A DNA stretch of 64,000 bases from contig CAZTBW010000006.1 in the NCBI GenBank assembly GCA_964612555.1, positions 62,001 through 126,000 of the forward strand. The letters run 5' to 3'. This document shows positions 16,642 to 26,027 of this stretch, one piece after another (positions within the stretch are counted from its first letter, which is position 1; each line of letters starts with the position of its first letter). The position numbers were made by a program, and so were the translations under genes. Source of the DNA: DAOLCO01 sp964612555. GTDB lineage: Bacteria > Bdellovibrionota_C > UBA2361 > SZUA-149 > DAOLCO01. The notes under the pieces were generated by a model. It ran no database searches. It was not told where the DNA came from and was given only the letters and a program-made list of their open reading frames with translations.

Positions 16642-18132
16642 ATGGATTCATTAACTACACTCAGTCTCTGCCAGATGAGGGAAGGCTTACTAAAGAGAGA
16701 TTTTACTTCTCGAACACTTATTGAGGCACACCTTAATCGTGTGGAAGAAACCACAAGTTTAAACTCTTTTATCACAGTAGTTGCAGACGAAGCATTACAG
16801 TCTGCCGATGCTGCCGATTTACTTTTGAAAGAAAAAGCTGAAGACAGTCCGGTGCTCACAGGTATTCCTGTAAGTATAAAAGACCAATTGGTGACCAAGG
16901 GAATAGAGACTACCTGTGGTTCTCGTATGTTAAAAGGCTTTGTTCCCCCTTATGATTGCACTGCAGTTAAAAAACTAAAAGACGCAGGAGCAGTAATTCT
17001 TGGTAAAACTAACCAGGATGAATTTGCAATGGGTTCCTCAAATGAGTTCTCTGCTTTTGGAGCTGTTTCCAATCCATGGAATCTTGCTTGTGTTCCCGGT
17101 GGCTCCAGCGGTGGTTCTGCTGCCTCTGTTGCATCCGGTCAAGTGCCCCTTTCTCTGGGTACTGATACAGGGGGGTCAATACGCCAGCCTGCAGCACTTT
17201 GTGGAGTAGTGGGGCTTAAGCCTACTTATGGACGAGTAAGTCGTTATGGTGCAGTTGCCTTTGCATCGTCCCTGGATCAGATCGGTCCTTTTACCCGAAC
17301 GGTTGAAGATGCTGCGGTCTGTATGAATATCATATCAGGTCAGGATGATAATGATGCAACTTCAATGAATCAGGTCGTTCCTGATTATGTATCCTCACTT
17401 GCAAAATGGAAGGAGAGAGATTTAAGTGGTGTTCGTATCGGAGTACCCAAAGAATATACCGGTCAGGGTATGGATGAGGAAGTGGAAAGGATTTTTCATG
17501 AATCTGTAGAGGTTTGTAAAGAACTTGGCGCAAAAATTGTTGAGATCAGTCTTCCTCATAGCCAATACGCCCTTGCTGCATACTATATCACGGCTCCTGC
17601 TGAGGCTTCATCTAACCTCGCTCGATTTGATGGAATCAGGTATGGTTATAGAACTCAGAATTTTGGGTCGCTTGAAGAGTTGTATCATAAAAGCAGAGCA
17701 GAGGGCTTTGGCAGTGAAGTGAAGAGACGTATAATGATTGGCTCTTTTGTGTTATCGTCTGGTTATTACGATGCATATTACAGAAAAGCACAGCAGGTAC
17801 GAACCCTTATTTCAAATGATTTTAAGACTGCATTTACTAACTTTTGTGATGTAATTTTAGCGCCCGTTTCTCCCACGGTGGCATTTCCTAAAGGTGAAAA
17901 AACAACTTCGCCACTTACTATGTATCTTGCTGATATTTTTACAGTGCCGGTAAATCTTGCAGGTTTACCAGCTATCAGCGTTCCATTTAAATGTACCGGA
18001 AGTGGTATGCCTGTTGGAATGCAGTTTATAGGCTCCCTTTTTTCAGAGGAGACTTTGCTTGGGGTATCTTCCGTAATTGAGAAAAAGGTGACATTTCCGG
18101 TAAACAGTAAAGCACAGGGTATCCTGGTTTAG
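16642..18132 (+). CDS. gatA: Asp/Glu-tRNA amidotransferase subunit A (amidase)
   Basis: Amidase-signature enzyme that releases ammonia from glutamine for GatB. A 496-residue protein. The catalytic Lys lies in GIPVSIKDQLVTKG (near residue 79), and the Ser-cisSer-Lys site continues in VPGGSSGGSAASVASG and LGTDTGGSIRQPA (near 155-180). GVVGLKPTYGRVSRYG follows, as in true GatA rather than other amidases. The ammonia-handling C-terminal half is intact. It is the second gene of gatCAB; gatB starts 46 bases downstream. Confidence 0.97.
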   Translation: MDSLTTLSLCQMREGLLKRDFTSRTLIEAHLNRVEETTSLNSFITVVADEALQSADAADLLLKEKAEDSPVLTGIPVSIKDQLVTKGIETTCGSRMLKGFVPPYDCTAVKKLKDAGAVILGKTNQDEFAMGSSNEFSAFGAVSNPWNLACVPGGSSGGSAASVASGQVPLSLGTDTGGSIRQPAALCGVVGLKPTYGRVSRYGAVAFASSLDQIGPFTRTVEDAAVCMNIISGQDDNDATSMNQVVPDYVSSLAKWKERDLSGVRIGVPKEYTGQGMDEEVERIFHESVEVCKELGAKIVEISLPHSQYALAAYYITAPAEASSNLARFDGIRYGYRTQNFGSLEELYHKSRAEGFGSEVKRRIMIGSFVLSSGYYDAYYRKAQQVRTLISNDFKTAFTNFCDVILAPVSPTVAFPKGEKTTSPLTMYLADIFTVPVNLAGLPAISVPFKCTGSGMPVGMQFIGSLFSEETLLGVSSVIEKKVTFPVNSKAQGILV

Positions 18133-18178
18133 GGCGTGCTGGTTTAGTGATTGATAATTTTTTAAATGAGATATTGAT

Positions 18179-19612
18179 ATGCAGGCATTTGAAGCAGTTA
18201 TAGGTTTGGAAGTTCATGCACAGCTTCTTACTGACAGTAAGATTTTTGCAACATCATCCGCAGCAGCGGGAAAGCGTCCAAACACTCTTACCGACCCGGT
18301 TACCCTGGGGCTTCCCGGTGCGCTTCCCGTGTTGAACAGGCGTGCGGTAGATTTTGCTATTCGTCTTGGGCTTGCAACTAATTGCAGTATTCAGAAAGAA
18401 AGCATTTTTGCTCGTAAACATTATTTTTATCCTGATCTTCCCAAAGGGTATCAAATTTCCCAATATGATAAACCTCTTTGTGTAAATGGTTTTCTTGAAG
18501 TGCGGCTTTCCGAAAATACCAAGCGAATAGGTTTAACACGTATTCATCTTGAAGAAGATGCAGGAAAAAATATTCATGGTGAACAAGGTGGTGTATCCTA
18601 TGTTGATTTAAACCGGGCGGGAGTGCCTCTTGTTGAAATTGTTTCTGAACCGGATATTAGAACACCTGAAGAGGCAGGAGCGTACCTTAGGCAGCTTCGC
18701 CAAATACTGCGTTATATCGAAGTGTGTGATGGAAATATGGAAGAGGGGAGCCTTCGTTGTGACGCAAATGTCTCTGTGAGACCAGTTGGGCAGGAAGCAT
18801 TTGGAACCAAGGTTGAGATCAAGAATTTAAACTCCTTTCGTTTTGTTGAACGTGCGATTGAGCATGAAATACAAAGACAAATATCGCTGATCGAATCCGG
18901 AGAGAAAATAATTCAGGAAACAAGGCTTTTTGATGATCAGAAAGGCGTAACAAAGCCTATGCGATCAAAGGAACAGGCAGAAGATTATCGTTATTTCCCA
19001 GACCCGGACCTTCCCCCACTTGTGGTAGATCAGGAATGGCTTGAGTCTGTTCAGTCAACACTGCCCGAACTGCCTTCTCAGGTATTACGTAGATTTATTG
19101 AGTCGTATGGACTTGATTCATATCTCGCAGAAATCCTTACTGAAGAAAAGTTCATCGCAATATATTATGATCAGGCAGTATCCATTCACAACAATACTAC
19201 CTCTATTGCTAACTGGATTACCACTGAGCTTTTTGGAAGACTTAATAAGGAAGGTCTTACCCTGCTTGATTCACCAATCAGCCCGGAGAATCTTGCTCTT
19301 CTTGTTAAGAATATTGATGAAGGGCTTATTTCAGGGAAAATTGCAAAGACAATATTTGATGAAATGTTTCTCTCAAGTGCATCTCCTGAGTCTATTATTG
19401 AAGCAAAAGGTTTAAAGCAAATTTCTGACCCCTCCCTTATTGAAGAGACGGTAGAACGAATTCTTAAGAATAATCCCAAACAGGTTGCCGAATATAAAGC
19501 CGGTAAAGATAAGATGTTTGGCTTTTTTGTCGGGCAGGTGATGAAGGAGACCAGTGGGCGGGCAAACCCTGAAATGGTTAACGAAATCATTAAAAAACAT
19601 TTGAGTAAGTGA
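18179..19612 (+). CDS. gatB: Asp/Glu-tRNA amidotransferase subunit B
   Basis: Kinase/amidotransferase subunit that activates the misacylated tRNA and adds ammonia. A 477-residue protein with the GatB N-terminus FEAVIGLEVHAQLLT, LGLPGALPVLN, HYFYPDLPKGYQISQYD, HLEEDAGK and CDANVSVRP. The YqeY-like tail domain ends in GRANPEMVNEIIKKHLSK. All expected cradle motifs are present and the length is normal. It ends the gat operon and converges on an NtrC-type regulator with six bases between the stops. Confidence 0.97.
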   Translation: MQAFEAVIGLEVHAQLLTDSKIFATSSAAAGKRPNTLTDPVTLGLPGALPVLNRRAVDFAIRLGLATNCSIQKESIFARKHYFYPDLPKGYQISQYDKPLCVNGFLEVRLSENTKRIGLTRIHLEEDAGKNIHGEQGGVSYVDLNRAGVPLVEIVSEPDIRTPEEAGAYLRQLRQILRYIEVCDGNMEEGSLRCDANVSVRPVGQEAFGTKVEIKNLNSFRFVERAIEHEIQRQISLIESGEKIIQETRLFDDQKGVTKPMRSKEQAEDYRYFPDPDLPPLVVDQEWLESVQSTLPELPSQVLRRFIESYGLDSYLAEILTEEKFIAIYYDQAVSIHNNTTSIANWITTELFGRLNKEGLTLLDSPISPENLALLVKNIDEGLISGKIAKTIFDEMFLSSASPESIIEAKGLKQISDPSLIEETVERILKNNPKQVAEYKAGKDKMFGFFVGQVMKETSGRANPEMVNEIIKKHLSK

Positions 19613-19618
19613 TAGTAT

Positions 19619-20998
19619 TTATATTTTCTGTCTTTCAAGAATCCTTCTAAAGACACTCCTGTCCATCTGAAGGCTCTTTGCGGCTTGAACCTGATTACCA
19701 TCGTGTTGTTCAAGGGCTTGTGTAACTAGATTTTCTTCAAAACTGCGAACCTGATCTCTGAAACTATGGGGTTCTGTATTGAAATGCCCCGATGAAGATT
19801 TAATTTCCGATCTGAGTGTGATATCGGCTGGCTGGATAGAGTAGTCATTGCGGTATGATGCTCTGAAACAGGCACTTTCCAGTACTGCCTGAAGTTCCCT
19901 GATATTTCCTGTCCAGGAGTGTTCCAAAAGGATTCTCAGGGCAGGGTCTTCTATTCTTGAGATCGAGAGGTCTTCTTTTTCTGAAATCAATTCAATAAAG
20001 TGCTGCGCCAGAAGTGGGATGTCTTCTTTTCTTTCTCGTAAAGGAGGAATGGTAATCTGTAAGTGGGCGATACGGTGATAGAAGTCTGCACGCAGCGTAC
20101 CATCTTTCAGAAGTGTTTCCGGATTTTTATTCAGAGCTGCAATGAGACGGAATTTACTTTTCTCAAGTTTATTACTTCCAACTTTACGGTAGGTTTTTTC
20201 CTGAAGTACCTCAAGGAGAAGCACCTGCATTTCTTTTGGAAGAGAATCAATTTCATCTATAAATAGAGTTCCGTTATTTGCTTCTTCTATGAGTCCTTTT
20301 CTGTTTTCATTTGCACCGGTAAAAGCTCCCCGGATGTGTCCAAAAAGTTCACTTGCAACAAGGTCAGGGTTTGAAAAATTGGGCTGGTAACGGATAAAAG
20401 GTGATTGTTTGCCGTACTGTAAAGTATGAATTGCTCGGGCAAATACACCTTTTCCGGTTCCGGTTTCTCCAAAAAGGAGAACCGCCTGGTTATTTGAAGC
20501 GGCAAATGTAATAGATTCAATTACGGAAGCCATTTCAGGGTTAGTAGTATTTAACTCAAAAGAAGCAAAAGAAAGCGAGTTTTTGATTTCCAGCTTCTGA
20601 TGGCTTCGTTTGAGGTTCGTAGTGGTAATGCCATCTTTAATGAGAGATAGAATAAGATCGGGATCGCCTGGTTTTTCATGGTAACTTAGCGCCCCTCTTT
20701 TAAGAGCTTCAAGTCCGTACTCTGAGCTGCTATGAGAAGTGAGTATGAGAAATCTTGTGGTGCTATCAATTTTTATGAGACTATCAAGTAGAGAGAGTCC
20801 ACTCTCAGCTCCGGAGGAAGGGTCAATGGTGAGGTCGAGAATTACAATTTCAGGTTTGTGTTTTTTAAAACCGGCTCGTGCTTCATTACTTGAGTGAGCA
20901 TAAAGAATCTGAAAATCAGCCCCTCTTCTTTCAAGAGCCTTTCCCAGAGAACGTGCTACTTCAGGCTCGTCGTCAACTATGAGTACCTGTGCTTTCAC
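19619..20998 (-). CDS. Sigma-54-dependent response regulator (NtrC family)
   Basis: A 459-residue activator with three domains. The receiver is about residues 1-125: acidic LIVDDEPE, phosphoacceptor in IVILDLTID, Thr in LILTSHS and a Lys in SYHEKPGD. The AAA+ domain is about 145-375: Walker A GETGTGKGVFA, the sigma-54 contact loop IRGAFTGANE, Walker B GTLFIDEID. A Fis-type HTH lies at the C-terminus (GNQVQAAKSLQMDRSVFRRIL). The start is GTG at 20998, four bases after the SufT-like gene, so the two share a transcript. No cognate kinase is adjacent; a hybrid kinase lies at 55.8 kb. Target genes are unknown. Confidence 0.95.
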   Translation of the reverse strand: MKAQVLIVDDEPEVARSLGKALERRGADFQILYAHSSNEARAGFKKHKPEIVILDLTIDPSSGAESGLSLLDSLIKIDSTTRFLILTSHSSSEYGLEALKRGALSYHEKPGDPDLILSLIKDGITTTNLKRSHQKLEIKNSLSFASFELNTTNPEMASVIESITFAASNNQAVLLFGETGTGKGVFARAIHTLQYGKQSPFIRYQPNFSNPDLVASELFGHIRGAFTGANENRKGLIEEANNGTLFIDEIDSLPKEMQVLLLEVLQEKTYRKVGSNKLEKSKFRLIAALNKNPETLLKDGTLRADFYHRIAHLQITIPPLRERKEDIPLLAQHFIELISEKEDLSISRIEDPALRILLEHSWTGNIRELQAVLESACFRASYRNDYSIQPADITLRSEIKSSSGHFNTEPHSFRDQVRSFEENLVTQALEQHDGNQVQAAKSLQMDRSVFRRILERQKI

Positions 20999-21002
20999 AA
21001 GA

Positions 21003-21314
21003 TTAAAAAATACCCATCATTGCTTTTAGCTCTTCTGAGGGTTCCCATGGAGGGTCAAACACTACTTCCACTTCAACATCAGTAACCTCTGGAAGAGTTT
21101 TTATTTTCTCTTTTACTTCTGTAACAAGCTGAGGTCCCGCAGGACATGCCATCGATGTAAAAGTCATCCTGATATAGACCTTACCTTCATCTTTAACCTG
21201 AATATGATAAATCAGCCCAAGAGCCCAGATATCTATAAAAAGCTCCGGGTCGATGATGCTTTTCATCAGTTCTACGATCTGTTCTCTTGAGGGGGTAGTT
21301 TGAACTTCTTCCAT
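21003..21314 (-). CDS. MIP18/SufT-like Fe-S cluster assembly protein
   Basis: A 103-residue DUF59/MIP18 family protein, related to SufT and PaaD, that helps mature iron-sulfur proteins. Seen: the IIDPELFIDIWALGLIYHI start of the fold and the family signature MTFTSMACPAGPQL with its conserved Cys. The C-terminal end DVEVEVVFDPPWEPS is also typical. There are no neighbouring suf genes; it is co-transcribed with a sigma-54 response regulator. It is divergent from the acyl-CoA dehydrogenase with about 110 bases between. Confidence 0.9.
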   Translation of the reverse strand: MEEVQTTPSREQIVELMKSIIDPELFIDIWALGLIYHIQVKDEGKVYIRMTFTSMACPAGPQLVTEVKEKIKTLPEVTDVEVEVVFDPPWEPSEELKAMMGIF

Positions 21315-21426
21315 TCGGGTAGCTAAGCCTTTGATACTATATGTAAATATTACTTTTTAATTAATTTCATATTGTTGTATGGTGTAGCACAATACTATCA
21401 TTTTTTAAATATTTGAGAAGAACACT

Positions 21427-22566
21427 ATGTCAATTTATTCTTCAGAGCATAACATTTTCAGGGAATCAGTACGTACATTTTGTGAAAAGGAGTTAACTCC
21501 TCATATTCGTTCCTGGGAAGAAAAAAAATATTTTCCATCAGATATTTTTCCCGTACTTGGAAAAGAGGGGTATTTAGGGATTCTCATGGAAGAGACCTGG
21601 GGAGGAGTGGGACTTGATTATACCTATGCAGCCGCATGGTGTGAAGAGTTTGGTCGAGTGCCTTCTCTGGGGTTTACTACGGGAGTGAATATGCACTCTC
21701 TTGTTATTTCTCCAACCTTGCAAAGATTTGGCTCTCAGGAGCAAAAAGAAAAATGGCTTTCGTGTTGTGTTGAAGGTACTGCGGTAGGTGCCTATGCATT
21801 TACAGAACCCGGAGCGGGAAGTGATCTTTCTCAAATAAGAACTCGTGCCAGAAAAGACGGGAATGATTTTATTATTGAAGGCAGTAAAATTTTTATTACG
21901 AATGGACACCGTGCGGATTTTGTACTCGTTTTGGCAAAGACTGACCCTGATGCCGGGTATAAGGGGTTTACTACTTTTGTTGTAGATACGTCCCTTCCCG
22001 GATTCAGTGTTTCAAGAAATCTTGATAAACTTGGCTGGCATTGTTCTGATACTTCCGAGCTTTCTTTTGATGGAGTGCGAGTCCCTCAGAGTGCAATATT
22101 AGGTACTCTGGGAGCTGGCTGGAAACAGGCTATGTCTTCGCTTGAGTGGGAGCGGGTTATGCTTTCGCTTTTATCTATTGCCGGTGCAAGTAAGTGTCTT
22201 GAAGATACCTGTACTTACGTTATGGAGAGGAAAGTCTTTGGTAAATCTGTTGGCGGGTATCCTTCAAATCAGGAGCTTTTACTGAAATTTTACTCAATTC
22301 TTGAAGTTGCGAAATCGCTTGCATATTATTGTGTAGAGGCGATTCAAAATGGGAAACCATGTCGTCTGGAAGTGTGTGCGCTGAAAAAATATATTTGTGA
22401 ATATGCATTTCAGATTGCGCACCATTGTTTACAGCTTCATGGCGGGTATGGGTATACTACTGAATTCCTTCCTGAACGATGGATGCGAGATCTGCGTTTG
22501 AATACTATCGGAGGTGGTACTACTCAGATTATGGAGCGAGTAATGATAAAGGAGCTGTGGAAGTAG
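21427..22566 (+). CDS. Acyl-CoA dehydrogenase
   Basis: A 379-residue FAD enzyme that oxidises an acyl-CoA to the 2-enoyl-CoA. Seen: AYAFTEPGAGSDLSQI (FAD/substrate signature), the KIFITNGHRADF strand, and the C-terminal signature QLHGGYGYTTEFLPERWMRD followed by NTIGGGTTQIM. The YEGT-type Glu used as base by short/medium-chain enzymes is Gly here. A Glu in SLEWERVML sits where long-chain and isovaleryl enzymes have theirs, so the base is probably there. Chain length specificity is not decidable. It is followed by rpiA after three bases, without other beta-oxidation genes. Confidence 0.92.
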   Translation: MSIYSSEHNIFRESVRTFCEKELTPHIRSWEEKKYFPSDIFPVLGKEGYLGILMEETWGGVGLDYTYAAAWCEEFGRVPSLGFTTGVNMHSLVISPTLQRFGSQEQKEKWLSCCVEGTAVGAYAFTEPGAGSDLSQIRTRARKDGNDFIIEGSKIFITNGHRADFVLVLAKTDPDAGYKGFTTFVVDTSLPGFSVSRNLDKLGWHCSDTSELSFDGVRVPQSAILGTLGAGWKQAMSSLEWERVMLSLLSIAGASKCLEDTCTYVMERKVFGKSVGGYPSNQELLLKFYSILEVAKSLAYYCVEAIQNGKPCRLEVCALKKYICEYAFQIAHHCLQLHGGYGYTTEFLPERWMRDLRLNTIGGGTTQIMERVMIKELWK

Positions 22567-22569
22567 GGT

Positions 22570-23256
22570 ATGGCTAGTGATACTCAATTAAAAGAAGTTG
22601 TCGGAGCACATATTGCAGCCAGGGTTAAGGATGGAGAAGTGCTTGGTCTTGGTACCGGCACTACTTCAGAAGCAGTGCTTCGTGCAATAGGAAAAAGAAT
22701 CGAAAAAGAAGGTCTTCATGTTTCGGGTGTTGCCACTTCGGTTGTGGTGTCTTCTCTTGCTGCTGAAGTTGGGGTGAAGGTGCGTCCTTTATCAAAAGGT
22801 CTTCAGCTTGATTGGGGTTATGATGGGGCGGATGAAGTAACTCCTGACAAGGTGCTTCTAAAGGGTCGGGGCGGGGCTATGTTTAGAGAAAAACTGCTTG
22901 CTAAAATACTTCCTAAAATGGTGATAGCGGTTACTGAAGACAAACTGGTAAAAAACCTTGGTGATGCCTTCCCTGTACCGGTAGAAGTGTTCCCTGAAAG
23001 TCTGTCTTATGTTGAAAGTGAGCTTCTTTTATTAGGTGCAACTTCGATCATTCCCCGAACAGGGACAAATTTCTACGGACCTCTCTTTACCGAAAATGGA
23101 AATCACATTCTTGATGTACGTTTTTCAAAATATACGAAAGAACTTGAAGCTGCGATCAAAGGGATAACCGGTGTGATCGAGCATGGTATTTTTTCCGGGC
23201 TTCCTTCAGTTGAAGTGGTAGTCGCTAAAAAGAATGGGGAGATTGATAGTTTTTAA
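22570..23256 (+). CDS. rpiA: Ribose-5-phosphate isomerase A
   Basis: Interconverts ribose-5-phosphate and ribulose-5-phosphate in the pentose phosphate pathway. A 228-residue protein with LGLGTGTTSEAVLRAI (phosphate loop), DWGYDGADEV (catalytic Asp region) and LLKGRGGAMFREKLLAK (Glu/Lys of the active site). VDVRF-like LDVRFSKYTKELEAAIKGI and GVIEHGIFSGL follow. It is three bases downstream of the acyl-CoA dehydrogenase and likely co-transcribed. rpe, the partner epimerase, lies elsewhere at 43.6 kb. Confidence 0.95.
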   Translation: MASDTQLKEVVGAHIAARVKDGEVLGLGTGTTSEAVLRAIGKRIEKEGLHVSGVATSVVVSSLAAEVGVKVRPLSKGLQLDWGYDGADEVTPDKVLLKGRGGAMFREKLLAKILPKMVIAVTEDKLVKNLGDAFPVPVEVFPESLSYVESELLLLGATSIIPRTGTNFYGPLFTENGNHILDVRFSKYTKELEAAIKGITGVIEHGIFSGLPSVEVVVAKKNGEIDSF

Positions 23257-23338
23257 TCAGACTCTGGAATAAAAGTAAGAGACATCAGCTATTTTACCCC
23301 CGAACAATATATAATATTAATGAATTAAATAAGAATTC

Positions 23339-23363
23339 AACGGTTTCCAAAATGGAAACTGTT
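23339..23363. terminator. Stem-loop at rpiA/SDR convergent junction
   Basis: AACGGTTTCCA at 23339-23349 and TGGAAACTGTT at 23353-23363 form an 11-bp stem (one G-U) with an AAA loop, midway between two convergent genes. The minus-strand side is followed by an AT-rich run. It is probably a bidirectional terminator. Confidence 0.55.
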
Positions 23364-23411
23364 CAGATGGTATAATTCCTCTGATTTGTTTTGATGTAAA
23401 AATCCCCTTTA

Positions 23412-24182
23412 CTATATCGCTTGAGCAAGTGCCCCGCCATCTACAACAAGTACACTGCCCGTAATAAAACTTCCTGCATCGCTTGCGAGCAGTAGAGCAG
23501 GACCGATTAATTCCGATGGTTTCCCCCATCGCCGAACTGCTAACCGTGATGCATAATATTCCCCCACCCCCGATTCTCTTAGTTTTAATGTCAAATCTGT
23601 CTCTATCGGTCCAGGTGCGATGCAATTCACTGTGACACCTTTTGGACCTAATTCCAATGCCGCTGACTTCATAAATCCGATTAATCCAGCTTTACTTGCA
23701 GAATATCCAGCACGTTCTTCACGTGAGGCGAGTCCCATTATGGATGAAATAAATATAATTCGTCCCCATCCTTCAGTCGCCATTGCCGGAGCTAAACCAC
23801 GTGTGAGACTCATTGCTGAACTGAGATTAAGTTCAAGGATTGAATCCCAGGAGCCGTCTTTGATTTCATGAACCGCCTCATTACTACCGACCCCCGCAGC
23901 GTGAATAAGAATATCCACTCGACCAATCTTTTTTTTAATATCTTCAACAAGATTTAATGTGGATTCACGTGAAGTAAGATCACAAGCAAATACTCCTCCT
24001 GTATTTGGCAATCCTTCTAAAATCTCAGCGAGTGCATTTCGACCCTGATCTTCATTTCGGCACACAATATATGGATTCGCTCCGGCTGTTGCGAGTCCTT
24101 GAGCAATTACTTTTCCAATCCCACGACTCCCACCAGTAATGAGTGCTGAACGACTATGGACATTGAAAATTTCTCTGATCAT
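23412..24182 (-). CDS. Short-chain dehydrogenase/reductase (FabG-like)
   Basis: A 256-residue classical SDR. Seen: cofactor loop ALITGGSRGIGKVIA (residues 14-27), CDLTSRES, IHAAGVGS (NAG-like), the catalytic Ser in IIFISSIMG, YSASKAG (Tyr-Lys) and PGPIETDL. GSVLVVDGGALA closes the protein. The pattern is close to 3-oxoacyl-ACP reductases and gluconate/sugar dehydrogenases; the substrate is unknown and no fatty-acid genes are adjacent. A basic residue after the glycine loop and a CRNED segment suggest NADPH use. Confidence 0.9.
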   Translation of the reverse strand: MIREIFNVHSRSALITGGSRGIGKVIAQGLATAGANPYIVCRNEDQGRNALAEILEGLPNTGGVFACDLTSRESTLNLVEDIKKKIGRVDILIHAAGVGSNEAVHEIKDGSWDSILELNLSSAMSLTRGLAPAMATEGWGRIIFISSIMGLASREERAGYSASKAGLIGFMKSAALELGPKGVTVNCIAPGPIETDLTLKLRESGVGEYYASRLAVRRWGKPSELIGPALLLASDAGSFITGSVLVVDGGALAQAI

Positions 24183-24336
24183 ATGAAAAACCTTTCATGG
24201 TAATATCTCCGATTTCCCATTTAGCATGTGCTTCTTTTGAGTGCAATTTTTGAGGCTTCTTGGAGTCTTGACTACCTGGGTTTTCTAGTATATTTCTATA
24301 TAGAAAAATAAAGCTACTACTGGAAAAATCTGTGTC

Positions 24337-25584
24337 ATGTCTTATTCGTGGCTTTTTTTGGATTTAAATTCTTTTTTTGCTTCTGTTGAACAAGCAGAAA
24401 ACCACAGGTTAAGGGGAAAAGCGGTAGCTGTTGTTCCGATGGATGCTGATACCACCTGTTGTATAGCAGCAAGTTATGAAGCGAAAGCTTTTGGGGTTAG
24501 GACGGGGACGAAGGTGAGGGATGCAAAAATAATGTGTCCCGGGATTATCTTGGTGGAGGCGGGGCATAAGAAGTATATTTCATATCATAAAAAGGTGATT
24601 GAAATTGTTGAAAGCTGTTATCCAATATCTTCTGTCTTATCAATAGATGAAATGGCGTGTGAGCTTACCGGGCGTCACCAAAAAGAAGAATATGCCGTTG
24701 GGCTTGCTCGGCAAATTAAACAAGCCATATATAAAAATATAAGTGAAGCCCTCTCGTGTTCTATTGGACTTGCTCCTAATCAATATCTTGCAAAAGTAGC
24801 AAGCGACATGCAAAAACCAAACGGGTTGACGCTCATCAGGAAGGAGCAAATACCAGAAATTTTTTATGACCTTAAAACCACTGACTTTCCAGGGATTGGG
24901 CATAGAATGGAAAAAAGGCTTTTGTCTTATGGGTGCAGAAGCGTAGAGAAACTTTTTTCGCTGTCCCAACTTCAAATGAAAGAAATCTGGGGTGGGGTAA
25001 TGGGAGAGGATTTTTGGGGACTAATAAGAGGAGAAAATATAGCCGGTAGAAGTACGGGTACAAGCAAGTCAATTGGACATTCTCGCGTGATTGCTCCCGA
25101 ACATAGAAAAGACAGGGAGTTTGTAAAATCAATAGCCATGCAGTTATTAACAAAAGCCTGTGTTCGTTTGAGAGATGCCGGTCTGTATGTAAGGAGCCTG
25201 CATTTGTCTGTACGTTTTTTAGAGGCGGTAGAAAAGGAGTATGGATATGTTAAAAAATGGGAAAAAAGAGCCTGGGAAGATCGGGTAAATTTTGAAGAAA
25301 CTCAGAACACTATTTTTATTACCTCTCTTCTTGAGAAAATGTTTCAGAAAATGCCAGAAGCACCGGTACTGAAAATAGGAATAACTTTGTCTCATTTGGT
25401 AATTGAAAGCACTCACCAGCCATCACTGTTTGAAGATAAAAGAGCAGGGTCTCTTATGAAAGCAGTTGATTCGATTAACAAGAAGTATCATAAAAATGTT
25501 CTGTTTCCTGCTTCATCAAATCTTCAATACGATAGAACTTCTGCCAGGATTGCCTTTTCAAGAATACCTGAAGAGGATGAATAA
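24337..25584 (+). CDS. dinB: Y-family DNA polymerase (DinB/Pol IV-like)
   Basis: A 415-residue translesion polymerase. Seen: first metal motif LFLDLNSFFASVEQ (residues 6-19, with a Phe steric gate) and AASYEAKAFGVRTGTKV. The second catalytic motif SIDEMACELTG (near 106) and CSIGLAPNQYLAKVASDMQKP follow. An HhH-type DFPGIGHRMEKRL segment leads into the little-finger domain. QPSLF near residue 355 looks like a beta-clamp binding pentapeptide. It is of normal length with all acidic residues kept, so probably active. It stands alone and ends 13 bases from the opposing CBS gene. No LexA-like box is obvious upstream. Confidence 0.92.
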   Translation: MSYSWLFLDLNSFFASVEQAENHRLRGKAVAVVPMDADTTCCIAASYEAKAFGVRTGTKVRDAKIMCPGIILVEAGHKKYISYHKKVIEIVESCYPISSVLSIDEMACELTGRHQKEEYAVGLARQIKQAIYKNISEALSCSIGLAPNQYLAKVASDMQKPNGLTLIRKEQIPEIFYDLKTTDFPGIGHRMEKRLLSYGCRSVEKLFSLSQLQMKEIWGGVMGEDFWGLIRGENIAGRSTGTSKSIGHSRVIAPEHRKDREFVKSIAMQLLTKACVRLRDAGLYVRSLHLSVRFLEAVEKEYGYVKKWEKRAWEDRVNFEETQNTIFITSLLEKMFQKMPEAPVLKIGITLSHLVIESTHQPSLFEDKRAGSLMKAVDSINKKYHKNVLFPASSNLQYDRTSARIAFSRIPEEDE

Positions 25585-25597
25585 AAACTACAGCTTC

Positions 25598-26023
25598 TTA
25601 CCCCCCAAGGACAAAAGATCTGACAAATTCATCCATAATATCCTTAATAGAAATTATCCCGATTGGATAGTTGTTTTCATCTGTTATTGGCAGATTACGA
25701 AAACCTCCTTCCGTCATTAATTGAAGCGCAAAACCGATTGGAGTAGTCATTTGAATTGTGCTTGGATTATGAGTCATAACTTCTGATATTGGTTTGGAAA
25801 AAGGAATTTTATTGGAAAGTACTTTTCTGATGATATCTCGTTCCGTGAAAATTCCGGACAACCTTTCTGTATCATCAACAACGAGAACCGCCCCACCGGT
25901 ACTGATGTTGAGAGAACTGATTGCATGCTCGATAGAGGTGGTTTCAGAAAGAAGTATGGCTTCCCTGGGATTGATAAGCCCGATACTACCGGCAAGGTAG
26001 GTGTGATCAAGTTTTTTCTTCAT
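25598..26023 (-). CDS. CBS-domain pair protein
   Basis: A roughly 140-residue protein made of two CBS motifs and little else: first about residues 15-70 (GGAVLVVDDTERLSGIFTER), second about 80-135 (GGFRNLPITDENNYPIGIIS). CBS pairs bind adenosine nucleotides and act as energy or nucleotide sensors. The ATG at 26023 is preferred over the longer frame because GAGGAG precedes it. That Shine-Dalgarno lies over the stop of the upstream FapA-like gene, so the two are coupled. The partner that this stand-alone sensor controls is unknown. Confidence 0.88.
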   Translation of the reverse strand: MKKKLDHTYLAGSIGLINPREAILLSETTSIEHAISSLNISTGGAVLVVDDTERLSGIFTERDIIRKVLSNKIPFSKPISEVMTHNPSTIQMTTPIGFALQLMTEGGFRNLPITDENNYPIGIISIKDIMDEFVRSFVLGG

Positions 26024-26027
26024 GCTT

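Noticed and set aside
24337..25584. UmuC rather than DinB
   Set aside because: No UmuD-like gene is adjacent, and the motif set plus the QPSLF clamp motif fits the DinB group better, though the N-terminal LDLNSFF is slightly UmuC-like.
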